From assembly GCF_000276685.1 (NCBI RefSeq), contig NC_018108.1, positions 744,001 through 808,000 on the forward strand: a DNA stretch of 64,000 nt, read 5' to 3'. The notes beneath the pieces are model-generated. The model saw only the letters and a program-made list of their open reading frames with translations, did no database searches and had not been told where the DNA came from. Within the stretch, counting starts at the first letter, position 1. Each line of letters begins with the position of its first letter. The translations under genes were made by a program, and so were the position numbers. This document shows positions 1-8,537 of this stretch, piece after piece. This stretch comes from Taylorella equigenitalis ATCC 35865 (GTDB taxonomy: Bacteria > Pseudomonadota > Gammaproteobacteria > Burkholderiales > Burkholderiaceae_B).

Positions 1-1
1 T

Positions 2-562
2 GAGAATCGTAGGGTTGTTCAATTTGAAAAAAAAATAACTAAAGGCTTCGAATTGTTGACTAGATTTGATGCTGGTACTGTTTTTGGTTCTTTAGGTTTA
101 AGTTATAGAACTAAGCAATTGATGTGTGACTCTAAGGTATCTCTTTTAATTAATATGCAAGGTAAAGTACCCGAATGTTTTGAAGGAGGTTTTGGTGCAA
201 CGAAATTCTATCAAGCATTGCAACCCAAATACTCATTAAATTTTGAAGTAGGAACTAGATTATTTAAAGAGAAACTTGAAATGGGTTTGCGTGGTATATA
301 TCACAGCAATGTTGACTTAAGAAAATATGACGATTTTGTCAAATCTACAGGTATAGATGTATATAACTGGAGTCAGAGACCATATCACTGGAAATCAGAA
401 TTAACAATGGATTTTTACGCTAAATACAAGCCAATTGAAAATTTAGAGTTGAATCTTGGTGTAACTAATATTACGGATAGATACTATTTGGATCCTATGT
501 CTACGGTTCCAGTACCTGGTCCTGGAAGAACATTTAAACTTGGCCTAAAAGCTAGGTTTTAA
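2..562 (+). CDS. TonB-dependent outer-membrane receptor, C-terminal part (5' end outside window)
   Basis: The frame is open from base 2 to the TAA at 560-562 with no credible start, so the gene enters from the left edge; about 186 residues are visible. They have the alternating polar/hydrophobic pattern of barrel strands. The penultimate segment LGVTNITDRYY and the last residues GLKARF, ending in phenylalanine, are typical of the closing strands of TonB-dependent receptors. Two cysteines about 20 residues apart (MCDSK, PECFEG) could pin an extracellular loop. The next genes encode a hemophilin/TbpB-like secreted protein and a Slam exporter, which suggests a heme or metal-carrier receptor. The ligand cannot be read from this fragment. 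The family call is firm and the substrate is inference. Confidence 0.85.
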   Translation, partial: ENRRVVQFEKKITKGFELLTRFDAGTVFGSLGLSYRTKQLMCDSKVSLLINMQGKVPECFEGGFGATKFYQALQPKYSLNFEVGTRLFKEKLEMGLRGIYHSNVDLRKYDDFVKSTGIDVYNWSQRPYHWKSELTMDFYAKYKPIENLELNLGVTNITDRYYLDPMSTVPVPGPGRTFKLGLKARF

Positions 563-607
563 TGTAGGGCGTTTTGCCAATTTTTGTTTTTTTATAAGGA
601 TATTTTT

Positions 608-1522
608 ATGAAAAATTTATTAAAATTTTTATTAGTAGCTTCTGCTACTTATTCTTCAATTACGTATGCAGGTGTATTAGGAAATTCCAATGATCGCAGT
701 AAAATTAAACCTGGACCTTCAACTGCAAAACCTTTTGGTGCTGGTAAACCTGGTATCCAAATAAAAGGAACCAACATATCAATTAATCTTGAGGATGGTC
801 CAATTAAACACATAGGCAAAAAATATAATCAAACACCTATAATTAGTGGTCCTAACGCTGCTACTACTGATGTTAAGCTTACGGCCTCTGATGTTATCCC
901 TGTAATAGGTTGGTTTATCAAGGATCCTTTAGGGCAAGTTTGGTTTGAAAAGCCAGCAGATAAAGATACTGAGTTTTACAGTGTACGTCAAATAGCTGAT
1001 CCTAAAGTGACATTTGCACCAAAATTTGGTGGTCTAGTAATAGGTAAGGTCCCAAATCTTCCAAGTGATACGAGTGTATATTTTGGCGAATGGGGTCCAC
1101 GTTCTGGTACACCTACTCAAGGTTCAAGTACAGACCTTAATCTTAATAATGAAGATCATACTGTATGGTATGTAGGTAAAGATGAAACAGGTAAAACTAC
1201 TGGTCTAGCAACTGCAAAATATGATGTCCTTGGGGTAAATCAACATACTCCTGGTAAAGATGATTTCTACAGAGGAGAGATAACCGCTAATTTTGGTAAT
1301 GGTTCCACTGGTTCAATGTCTGGAAAATTAACAAGGGCAGGATCGCCTGATGTTGATTTTACTGGAGTTCAAATCGATAATTCAAAAGGTACCTTCAATA
1401 ATGGAGTATCTAAAGTAGAAGGTCGCTTTTACGGCAAAGGTGCTTCTGCTATGGCTGGTTTTGCCACAATGAATACGACCACTAATGTAGATGACGTTGC
1501 GTTTGGTGGGACTAAAAAATAA
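608..1522 (+). CDS. Slam-dependent secreted hemophilin/TbpB-like protein (probable hemophore)
   Basis: About 304 residues from ATG 608, chosen because AAGGA at 596-600 sits 7 bases upstream; an in-frame TTG at 584 has no such site. Residues 1-22 form a signal peptide with a likely signal peptidase I site after ITYA. There is no lipobox cysteine, so the product is soluble rather than lipid-anchored. The C-terminal half is rich in Gly, Thr and Asn and ends with the motifs GRFYGKGASAMAG and AFGG, the pattern that closes the eight-stranded barrel of TbpB/hemophilin proteins. It lies between a TonB-dependent receptor and a Slam gene, the arrangement known for hemophilin (HphA) loci. The role in binding heme is inferred; another metal carrier remains possible. 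Confidence 0.72.
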   Translation: MKNLLKFLLVASATYSSITYAGVLGNSNDRSKIKPGPSTAKPFGAGKPGIQIKGTNISINLEDGPIKHIGKKYNQTPIISGPNAATTDVKLTASDVIPVIGWFIKDPLGQVWFEKPADKDTEFYSVRQIADPKVTFAPKFGGLVIGKVPNLPSDTSVYFGEWGPRSGTPTQGSSTDLNLNNEDHTVWYVGKDETGKTTGLATAKYDVLGVNQHTPGKDDFYRGEITANFGNGSTGSMSGKLTRAGSPDVDFTGVQIDNSKGTFNNGVSKVEGRFYGKGASAMAGFATMNTTTNVDDVAFGGTKK

Positions 1523-1541
1523 GTTAGTTAACCTATGATTG

Positions 1542-1569
1542 GTAGCATTCCATAGATTTGGGATGCTAC
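1542..1569 (+). terminator. Hairpin between hemophilin-like gene and slam, possible attenuator
   Basis: A 10-bp stem, GTAGCATTCC (1542-1551) with GGGATGCTAC (1560-1569), has one T-G wobble and an 8-base loop and is followed by TTTTATT. It lies 20 bases after the hemophilin-like stop and 23 bases before the slam start. A partial terminator here would make much more secreted protein than exporter. The U-run is short, so read-through is likely. Confidence 0.55.
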
Positions 1570-1591
1570 TTTTATTATGTGATTTGTTTCA

Positions 1592-3079
1592 ATGAAATCC
1601 AAGTTTTTTCTTTACTGTACTTTATATGTAATCAGTATAAATTGCCAATCAATTGAAACTCACAACGAGATTTCAAATGATTTTAACGTCCAAACTAAAA
1701 ACTTTATATCCAATACAAATGAAAATTCGCTTTTGGATACATCATTGATTTCTCAAACACAAAACGCAACCTATATAACAATTAATGGTTCTACTTACTT
1801 AGTTCCACATACCGAACATGATTTAAGATTAGCTATTTATCATGCGATTAATGCAAATCTTTGGGGCGATTTATCGGAATTAATAGAAATATATCAGACA
1901 TTGCCAAACCATCAGAAACAACTGGTTTATATGGCACAGGGGTTGTTGGAACGTAGCCGGGGATATATTAATAAAGCCTTAACTCATATGCAAAGGGCAT
2001 ATGATATTAATAAGGAGGATTTGAGGGTTCAACTTGAGTTAGCAAGACTTTATTTTGAAGACTACAACAATAGACAATCTAAGAAAATATTTAATTCATT
2101 AGCTCAAAGTTATGAATTACCGAATTATACGAAGGGGTTGATTAATGAATACCAATCAGCCATTAATTCCCAGTATAAATGGCAAGGTAATATTGGGTTG
2201 TCTATTGGTTATGATTCTAATATTAACCAAGGTAATGGTATAAGACAGTGTGTGTTTAATTTTATGGACACCTGTGTTATTTATAGAAATTTACCTCCCC
2301 CCATAGGTTCATCATATTTGGGTTTAAATTTTGACTTATCCAAAAGATATGCCTTGTCTGATAATAATGACTTGGAAATATCAGCAAGATTTCAGGGAGC
2401 TAAGTATTCTAAGACAGATTCTAAAGCCTTATTTTTAACGGACTATAGTAATTTCTCTTCCTCTGCAAAAATATCTTATATTTATAGGGACAGCGTTAAG
2501 AAAATAATGCTTTATCCAGAATTTGAAATATTGCACAAAAACAAATCTACTTATTATCAATCGCCAAGCATTAATTTAAATACTGAAATTCAATTATCAC
2601 GTCGTTTAAATCTGAACAGCAATTTCTCTTTTAAATGGATTAATTACGAGGGAGAAAACAAAAAGTATTTTGAAGATTATAAACAAGTTAATGTGGGATT
2701 AGGGCTTGTATTTGAACCTAGTAAAAATACATTTCTTTATACAAATTTTGATTTTTATCGTAATCTTTATTTAACTAATTATTCCAGCAGTAAAGAGCAA
2801 TCTATAAGAATCGGAGCTTATAAATACTTATCATCAGGTGTCTATTTGCATGCATTGGCTATGTATCGAGACACTAAAAATGATGTGGCAAATTTTCTGT
2901 CAATTGAACCAAGACATGATAATACTAAAATTGCAATCTTAAGTATAGGTTTGCCTAAAATTTCATTTAAAGGTGTAGTGCCAGAATTAAGGTTTAAATA
3001 CATACAAAATAAAAGCAATATTGATTTTTATATCTATACGCAAAGGGAAATTAGTTTAAATTTAAACTATAGTTTTTAA
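1592..3079 (+). CDS. Slam (surface lipoprotein assembly modifier) outer-membrane exporter
   Basis: 495 residues. After an N-terminal export signal, residues ~75-185 form TPR-like helices (MAQGLLERSRGYINKALTHM, then QLELARLYFEDYN). From about residue 195 the protein becomes a beta-barrel with the Slam-type entry segment GLSIGYDSNINQGNG, and it ends NYSF with a terminal aromatic. Slam proteins (DUF560) move TbpB-fold proteins across the outer membrane, so the gene just upstream is the obvious client. The start ATG 1592 has only a weak ribosome site. The length matches Slam proteins of 480-500 residues. Which client class it prefers cannot be told from sequence alone. Confidence 0.85.
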   Translation: MKSKFFLYCTLYVISINCQSIETHNEISNDFNVQTKNFISNTNENSLLDTSLISQTQNATYITINGSTYLVPHTEHDLRLAIYHAINANLWGDLSELIEIYQTLPNHQKQLVYMAQGLLERSRGYINKALTHMQRAYDINKEDLRVQLELARLYFEDYNNRQSKKIFNSLAQSYELPNYTKGLINEYQSAINSQYKWQGNIGLSIGYDSNINQGNGIRQCVFNFMDTCVIYRNLPPPIGSSYLGLNFDLSKRYALSDNNDLEISARFQGAKYSKTDSKALFLTDYSNFSSSAKISYIYRDSVKKIMLYPEFEILHKNKSTYYQSPSINLNTEIQLSRRLNLNSNFSFKWINYEGENKKYFEDYKQVNVGLGLVFEPSKNTFLYTNFDFYRNLYLTNYSSSKEQSIRIGAYKYLSSGVYLHALAMYRDTKNDVANFLSIEPRHDNTKIAILSIGLPKISFKGVVPELRFKYIQNKSNIDFYIYTQREISLNLNYSF

Positions 3080-3140
3080 ATAAAACTAAATAAATTAGTT
3101 ACATATATTTGTATGTTTAATACGTAAAAAGGAATATTTA

Positions 3141-3170
3141 AAAAATTGGGTGACATCATAATTCACCCAA
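3141..3170 (-). terminator. Rho-independent terminator of the ABC transporter operon
   Basis: A perfect 8-bp stem, TTGGGTGA (3146-3153) and TCACCCAA (3163-3170), with a 9-base loop. On the minus strand it is followed by a run of T (AAAAA at 3141-3145 on the plus strand). It lies just past the stop of the downstream ABC gene and would also separate the operon from the convergent slam gene. Confidence 0.8.
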
Positions 3171-3202
3171 TTCACACTACGTGTTTCACACATAAATAGT
3201 AT

Positions 3203-4924
3203 CTAGTAAACAAATTCTTCAGTCAATTTAGATTTAACTATAAGATTGTTATAGCTTGGCGATGAGGAAATTAAGTCATCATGTTTGCCTATACGTTCTA
3301 CATTGCCATCATTGATAACTACGATTTTGTCGACATTTTGTATGGATTTTAGTCTGTGTGAGATTATTAATACAGTCTTATTTTCTATAAGTTTATTTAG
3401 AGATTCTTGGATTTTCTTTTCATTGTCCACATCAAGACTTGATGCAATTTCATCTAAAAGCAATATAGGTGCATTTTTCAAAAATGCCCTTGCTATGGAT
3501 AGTCGTTGTCTTTCGCCTCCAGATAGTTCGGCACCATTTTCTCCAATTTTAGTGTTAAATCCATCTGGTAGTTTTTCAATAAAATCCATGCAATTAGCTA
3601 ATTGTGCTGCTTTTATAACTTCTTCATCACTAGCATCAATTTTGCCTATGCGAATATTGTCCATTACCGATAAATCAAATAAGGTAACGTCTTGAAATAC
3701 CATAGATATATAGTTAAATAATGACTGAGTAGAAATTTCTTTTATATTTACGCCACCTACAAGAATTTCGCCACTATTGTGGTCATAAAGTCTAGAAATG
3801 ATTCTAAATATACTGGTTTTACCTGATCCACTTGTACCTACAAGTGCGGTAACTTCGTTTTGTTTTGCGGTAAAGGATATGTTATCTAGAACTTTAGTAT
3901 CTTCACTATAGGAGAAGGAAACGTTTTTAAATTCAATATCAAACGTTTTTAATTCAATATCATTGCCAGTTTGATGAGGGATGTTTTGGATTTCTTTAAT
4001 CCTCTCAATAGAAGATGAAATATGAAAGGTTTCAAGTATTCCTTCTTTGGATACTGCAACTAAATCTCGCATTTTAATTGCAAGTAAAAGATAACCAAGT
4101 AGATATAGAATATTAATTTGACCGTTTATCAGATGATTAATACCTATTACTAATACAAGGCCAATAGAAGTTATAGAAAGAAAATCTGATAATGAAACAA
4201 TAAGAATGACTAGACTTTCATTTGAAAGTCGGATATTTTCACTGGATTCTAATAATCCATTAATCTTCCTTTTGTTTTCGTTTTGGAGATTAAAACTTGC
4301 GATTTCTTTTTGAAGTTCTATAGATTCTTGATAGGAGTCTGATATATCTCTTAATGTGCTAAATAGTAGTACGCTTCGTGTTTTGAAATTTTTCTTAGAG
4401 ATAAAAAGTAATATTACACTTAGGATTGTAGGAACCATAACAGCCAACCCTAATATAAGATTACCTAATATCGATAAAATTAAAATAATAGGGAAGAATA
4501 TAGTCATTGCAAGCATTTTAGGGATGGAATGACTTAAAGCATGTTCAATAGCTGCTACATCTGTCATGATTGTTTGAGCGAGATCCGATAGATTATGTTT
4601 AGAAAAATATGACAAAGGTAATTTTCTAAGGGTGTCCGCTATATTTAATCTCAGACTAGCACTTTCCTTGTATGTAGCATTAAATGATCGCGTATATTCT
4701 AGCTTTAACAAATACCACATCACTATAAGTGTAATTATGGATATAGATATATATAAGAGTGGGTTTTTAATATTTTGAAGTAACAGTTCATCCATCAAGA
4801 ACAATAAGAGAGTAGGGGGAACCATATTTATAAAATATACCCATAAACTTGAAAGGGTTGCTTTTATAGTGTCCCTAGCACCGTTATCTGTAAGGGCAAA
4901 TAGGTCTTTAACATAGTTTTTCAT
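3203..4924 (-). CDS. ABC transporter, fused membrane and ATPase domains (second subunit of Fur-controlled pair)
   Basis: 573 residues. The N-terminal ~310 residues are a six-helix type IV transporter domain. The C-terminal ~215 hold the ATPase with Walker A GTSGSGKTS (about residue 365), signature LSGGERQR, and Walker B ILLLDE followed by ASSLD. The catalytic Glu and the H-loop SHRL are present, so the site looks active. Its start overlaps the stop of the upstream ABC gene by one base, so the two are co-transcribed and probably form a heterodimer. The layout and the iron-responsive operator resemble the YbtPQ/IrtAB class that imports ferric siderophores despite an exporter fold. An export role or heme-related transport cannot be excluded. 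Confidence 0.8.
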   Translation of the reverse strand: MKNYVKDLFALTDNGARDTIKATLSSLWVYFINMVPPTLLLFLMDELLLQNIKNPLLYISISIITLIVMWYLLKLEYTRSFNATYKESASLRLNIADTLRKLPLSYFSKHNLSDLAQTIMTDVAAIEHALSHSIPKMLAMTIFFPIILILSILGNLILGLAVMVPTILSVILLFISKKNFKTRSVLLFSTLRDISDSYQESIELQKEIASFNLQNENKRKINGLLESSENIRLSNESLVILIVSLSDFLSITSIGLVLVIGINHLINGQINILYLLGYLLLAIKMRDLVAVSKEGILETFHISSSIERIKEIQNIPHQTGNDIELKTFDIEFKNVSFSYSEDTKVLDNISFTAKQNEVTALVGTSGSGKTSIFRIISRLYDHNSGEILVGGVNIKEISTQSLFNYISMVFQDVTLFDLSVMDNIRIGKIDASDEEVIKAAQLANCMDFIEKLPDGFNTKIGENGAELSGGERQRLSIARAFLKNAPILLLDEIASSLDVDNEKKIQESLNKLIENKTVLIISHRLKSIQNVDKIVVINDGNVERIGKHDDLISSSPSYNNLIVKSKLTEEFVY

Positions 4925-6663
4925 TATTTAACCCTCCATTTGTTCGCACTACTATATAGGTTTTGAAGGAAATTGTATTTACTATCTTTTTCTGAAAGTT
5001 TATTATGGTTTCCTGTTTCGATTATTTTTCCATTTTCTAAAACGATAATTTCATCAACAGATTTAATGCTTGAGAGTCTGTGGGCAATCATAATTACAGT
5101 TTTATCTTTCATAAGATTTTTATATGCTATCTGTAACTCGTGTTCGTTATCCGCATCAATACTTGCACAAGCTTCATCAAGTATGACGATTTTTGCTTTT
5201 TTAAGTATTGCACGTGCAATAGATATTCGTTGAATTTCTCCACCAGATAAATACACCCCTTTGGCCCCTATGATTGTGTTTTCTCTTTGGATGAATTTAT
5301 CGAGAATTACATCGCAACCTGCTTGGCTAAGGGCTTGCATTACTTCTTCATGTGATGCGTTTTTATCTGCAAGCGCCACGTTATCGTAAATTGAAATTTT
5401 AAAAAGCTTACTATTTTGAAATACAAAAGTGATAGCGTTAGCAATAGCTTCTTTTGTGTAGGATTCAAGAGGTTTTCCGCCTATTTTTATAACACCACTG
5501 TCGACTTTATAAAACCCTGACAGTAGTTTTGCTATCGTTGATTTACCAGAGCCAGAATGTCCAATTAATGCGTATTTTTTTCCTTCTTCAAATTTAAAAG
5601 ATAAATTTTCAATAACTTTATTTTCGTTATAAGAAAAACTTACGTCTTGCATTTCAATATCGTAATTTGAAAATTCGGTCTCTATACCGTAAGTAAGTTT
5701 GTCACTATTCATACCTACAAATAGATTTTCAAGAGAATCAAGGGCAAATTTTGCGTTGAACAGATGCATGTTCATCCACATGATTTTCATAAAAGAGACC
5801 ATGATCACACCACTTAGAAATGTGATCATTATTAAATCAACAGCAATTTGAAGAGGGTTTGAAATATCATCAATAAATATAGATATGGGAATAATTAAAA
5901 TTGCTACTAAACCCATTAATATAAGTTGATAGACTGTATAAGGAGTTTTGCAACTTTCTGAGTAGCTATATGCATAATTTGAATAATCAGTTATTGATTT
6001 ATGTAAATCCTTAAGTGTATCTAGTTGAACAGAAAATATTTTAATAACAGGTATACCACGAACGAATTCAGTGGTTTCAGCACTCATTTTTTGAAGGGAG
6101 TCTTGGTATAGTTTCATGAAATGTCCGTCACCCATCATAAATTTGAGTAATAATCCGATAGTAATAGTTAAACCTAGAATTACTAATCCAGTTTCAAGGC
6201 TTACATAAAAAGCCAAAACTATGCTTGATATAGGAATGAGTAAAGCTTGAGATGTGTCAGGAATTAGATGGGCAACAGCATTGTGAGTATTACTAGCGTT
6301 ATCGTCGATAGTTTTCCTAATTGTTCCAGATGGGTTCAAGTCAAAAAATCTAAAACTAGCATCAGTTAAATTTTCCAACCCCTTTTTGCGAAGATTGGAC
6401 TCAAGTCTAAACCCTAGTTTATGTGAATAAAAACCAGAACCAAAATACGTAAATCCAGCAATAACAAGGGCAATTAAAAAATAGATGGCATATGTTTGTG
6501 CAACACTATATTCTGAATGAATAATAACTGAGTCTAGGAATTTATAAATATATAAATATCCAATAACCGTTATACATGCAGAGAGAATAGATAAAAAGAT
6601 AGAGATATAGAGAAATAATTTATATTCTTGAACGTATCCAATCAGCCTTTTGTAAATACCCAT
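4924..6663 (-). CDS. ABC transporter, fused membrane and ATPase domains (first subunit of Fur-controlled pair)
   Basis: 579 residues. Six predicted membrane helices lie in residues ~15-310, followed by an ATPase domain with Walker A GHSGSGKST (about residue 370), signature LSGGEIQR, Walker B IVILDE and H-loop AHRL. Both halves of the heterodimer therefore have complete catalytic motifs. The ATG at 6661-6663 is followed downstream by the overlapping partner gene. A near-perfect Fur box lies 56 bases upstream of the start, so expression should rise when iron is scarce. By analogy with YbtPQ/IrtAB the pair may bring ferric siderophores across the inner membrane. No siderophore biosynthesis genes are in view, so the substrate is unproven. 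Confidence 0.8.
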   Translation of the reverse strand: MGIYKRLIGYVQEYKLFLYISIFLSILSACITVIGYLYIYKFLDSVIIHSEYSVAQTYAIYFLIALVIAGFTYFGSGFYSHKLGFRLESNLRKKGLENLTDASFRFFDLNPSGTIRKTIDDNASNTHNAVAHLIPDTSQALLIPISSIVLAFYVSLETGLVILGLTITIGLLLKFMMGDGHFMKLYQDSLQKMSAETTEFVRGIPVIKIFSVQLDTLKDLHKSITDYSNYAYSYSESCKTPYTVYQLILMGLVAILIIPISIFIDDISNPLQIAVDLIMITFLSGVIMVSFMKIMWMNMHLFNAKFALDSLENLFVGMNSDKLTYGIETEFSNYDIEMQDVSFSYNENKVIENLSFKFEEGKKYALIGHSGSGKSTIAKLLSGFYKVDSGVIKIGGKPLESYTKEAIANAITFVFQNSKLFKISIYDNVALADKNASHEEVMQALSQAGCDVILDKFIQRENTIIGAKGVYLSGGEIQRISIARAILKKAKIVILDEACASIDADNEHELQIAYKNLMKDKTVIMIAHRLSSIKSVDEIIVLENGKIIETGNHNKLSEKDSKYNFLQNLYSSANKWRVK

Positions 6664-6718
6664 TTTTGTCCTTTTAATCCATCCTGCTTTCTAAAAGTAG
6701 GGTAATAGTGATTTAAAT

Positions 6719-6737
6719 GAAAATGATAATCATTCTC
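6719..6737 (-). promoter_or_regulatory. Fur box upstream of the ABC transporter pair
   Basis: The 19 bases match the classical Fur consensus GATAATGATAATCATTATC at 17 positions (mismatches at 3 and 17). The site lies 56 bases upstream of the first ABC gene and within a normal promoter distance, so iron-loaded Fur should repress the operon. This is one of the clearest operators in the window. Confidence 0.85.
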
Positions 6738-6832
6738 ATTATAGCAAATAATTCAAATGTACATGACTTAAGTTATTGAGTTGTATATTTGATGCGTATT
6801 AACAGAGGGATAAATGAGAGCTTGAGATTGTA

Positions 6833-7078
6833 TTATTTCTTATTAATCGGTATGAGTAGGTTTTGGTGGATAAGTTTTAAATTTATATGCGACTGTAAAT
6901 AAGAGACTGTAAATAATTTTGTATTTTTTTTACTAACGCAATCCAAATTTTTCTTGATAATACTTAAATCAAATAAAGCTTCTTTAAGACTACTTTTCAT
7001 AACGTTAGTATTTGCGTGCTTTTCAAGATCGTTTTCAATTATGTGATATTCGTTTTCAAGAATTAAATTGATATTTTC
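6833..7078 (-). pseudogene. Open frame of unknown origin, probably a gene remnant
   Basis: On the minus strand a frame of 81 sense codons runs from just after a TGA at 7079-7081 to the TAA at 6833-6835. An ATG at 6998-7000 would give 55 residues starting MKSSLKEALFDL. The upstream part of the frame also reads like protein (NLILENEYHIIENDLEKH), and another frame further upstream (NFFRRFIINKLLSC) looks coding too, which suggests a frameshifted larger gene. The 585-base gap between the ABC genes and gltS holds only this frame, the Fur box and a tandem 12-base repeat (GACTGTAAATAA) inside the frame. I do not recognise the family. It may be a short real gene. Confidence 0.35.
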
Positions 7079-7248
7079 TCATCTATGCATGAGAGTAATT
7101 TATTAATGATAAATCTTCTAAAAAAGTTTAATTTTAAAAGAAAACAAGTCGTGTAAATTTGTCTAGTAAATTATCTAGGGAAATTACGAACTTAGTTTCC
7201 TGATTTGCTTTGATATCATTCCTCTATTAAAACTAAAGAGAAAATAAT

Positions 7249-8454
7249 ATGAACACATTAAATGTAGGGGTTTTTCAAACTTTAGCACTCGCTGTGATAA
7301 GTATTTATTTGGGTGAGTATCTACTTAAAAAATTTCCGATTTTTAGAAAATATTGTATTCCTGCGGCGGTGGTTGGTGGCACGATTATTGCCATCATTAC
7401 TACAATTTTGCACTCACTTAATATTGTAAATTTTAATTTTGATTACAAAGCTATGAATACGTTTTTTTACAATGTGTTCTTTGCAGCTATGGGTTTGGCT
7501 GCTAGTTTATCTTTACTCAAAAAGGGAGGGAAGCTTGTACTGATATTTGCCATCTTAGCTGCTGTTTTGGCTATTCTACAAAATGTGCTTGCCCTATACG
7601 TGGGTGATGCCATGGGTATGAACCCAATTGTCGCTCTTATGGCTGGATCGACACCGCTAACTGGCGGTCACGGTAACTCCGCTAGTTTCGGTCCTGTAGC
7701 TGAAAGCATGGGTGGAGTTGGTGCCGTTGAGGTTGCGGTAGCAGCAGCTACTTTTGGCTTGGTTGCTGGATGTATAATGGGAGGTCCTATTGGGCGTCGT
7801 TTAATTGAGAAGAACGGATTGAAATCTTCAGATACTGCGATTATTACTCATACAGAAGCAGTGCAAAATTTTGTAAATTCTAAGAGAGCACATACGGCAT
7901 TTTTTGCCCTTTTGATAGCCTGCGGTATTGGACAAACTTTGTTTTTTATATTTAAGGAATTATTGCCAGATGTAAAACTTCCTATTCACGTTATGTGTAT
8001 GTTTGGGGGGATTATCGTGCGTTTCGTGCTCGATGCTAGAAAAGGTGACCATCAAGCATTGTATGAGAGCATAGACATAGTTGGAGCTATTGCACTTTCT
8101 GTATTCGTTTCTCTTTCTATTATCACGATGAAGCTATGGCAACTCGCAGATCTTGCCATACCACTAATTACGATTTTGGCTCTGCAACTAGTTTTGATTT
8201 ATTTCTTTGTTATGTTTGTTACTTACAGAATGTGCGGTAAAAACTACGACAGTGCTATCATTTCCGTTGGGCATGTAGGTTTCGGTTTAGGTGCGGTTCC
8301 TGTATCTATGGCTACCATGACATCAGTCTGCTCTAAATATGGTAATTCTAAGATTGCTTATTTTATAGTTCCACTTATTGGTGGTTTTATTAGTAATATC
8401 ACAAACGCAATTGCGATTACATTCTTCCTTAATGTAGCTAAAGGCATGATGTAA
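7249..8454 (+). CDS. gltS: Sodium/glutamate symporter GltS
   Basis: 401 residues, almost entirely hydrophobic, with about ten membrane segments. It has the family's pseudo-repeat and glycine-rich re-entrant loop GSTPLTGGHGNSASFGP (about residues 130-146), plus a second loop near residues 340-350 (GHVGFGLGAVP). GltS imports glutamate with sodium across the inner membrane. Length matches the E. coli protein (401). The start ATG has AAAGAGAA upstream. It is transcribed alone and ends at a strong bidirectional terminator that begins 29 bases after the stop. Glutamate uptake fits an organism with a full 2-oxoglutarate dehydrogenase nearby and probably amino acids as carbon source, but the latter is inference. 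Confidence 0.93.
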   Translation: MNTLNVGVFQTLALAVISIYLGEYLLKKFPIFRKYCIPAAVVGGTIIAIITTILHSLNIVNFNFDYKAMNTFFYNVFFAAMGLAASLSLLKKGGKLVLIFAILAAVLAILQNVLALYVGDAMGMNPIVALMAGSTPLTGGHGNSASFGPVAESMGGVGAVEVAVAAATFGLVAGCIMGGPIGRRLIEKNGLKSSDTAIITHTEAVQNFVNSKRAHTAFFALLIACGIGQTLFFIFKELLPDVKLPIHVMCMFGGIIVRFVLDARKGDHQALYESIDIVGAIALSVFVSLSIITMKLWQLADLAIPLITILALQLVLIYFFVMFVTYRMCGKNYDSAIISVGHVGFGLGAVPVSMATMTSVCSKYGNSKIAYFIVPLIGGFISNITNAIAITFFLNVAKGMM

Positions 8455-8537
8455 AAGTGATATCAAAATAAGTACCAAAATAAAAACCCAGTTCTTTCGT
8501 AGAGCTGGGTTTTTTATCACTTGTTATGCGTTAAATT
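8453..8537. repeat. 85-bp direct repeat, left copy (duplicated terminator region)
   Basis: This segment matches 9562-9646 base for base, without gaps, at 81 of 85 positions. Three of the four differences are in the terminator loop. The repeat runs from the gltS stop codon to the stop codon of the tai4 gene; the right copy runs to the stop of maeB. The two copies bracket the tae4-tai4 cassette exactly. Confidence 0.95.
8483..8515. terminator. Bidirectional terminator after gltS and tai4
   Basis: A 13-bp stem, AAAACCCAGTTCT (8483-8495) with AGAGCTGGGTTTT (8501-8513), has one wobble pair and a 5-base loop TTCGT. It has T-runs on both strands. It serves gltS on the plus strand and tai4 on the minus strand. 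Confidence 0.92.
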
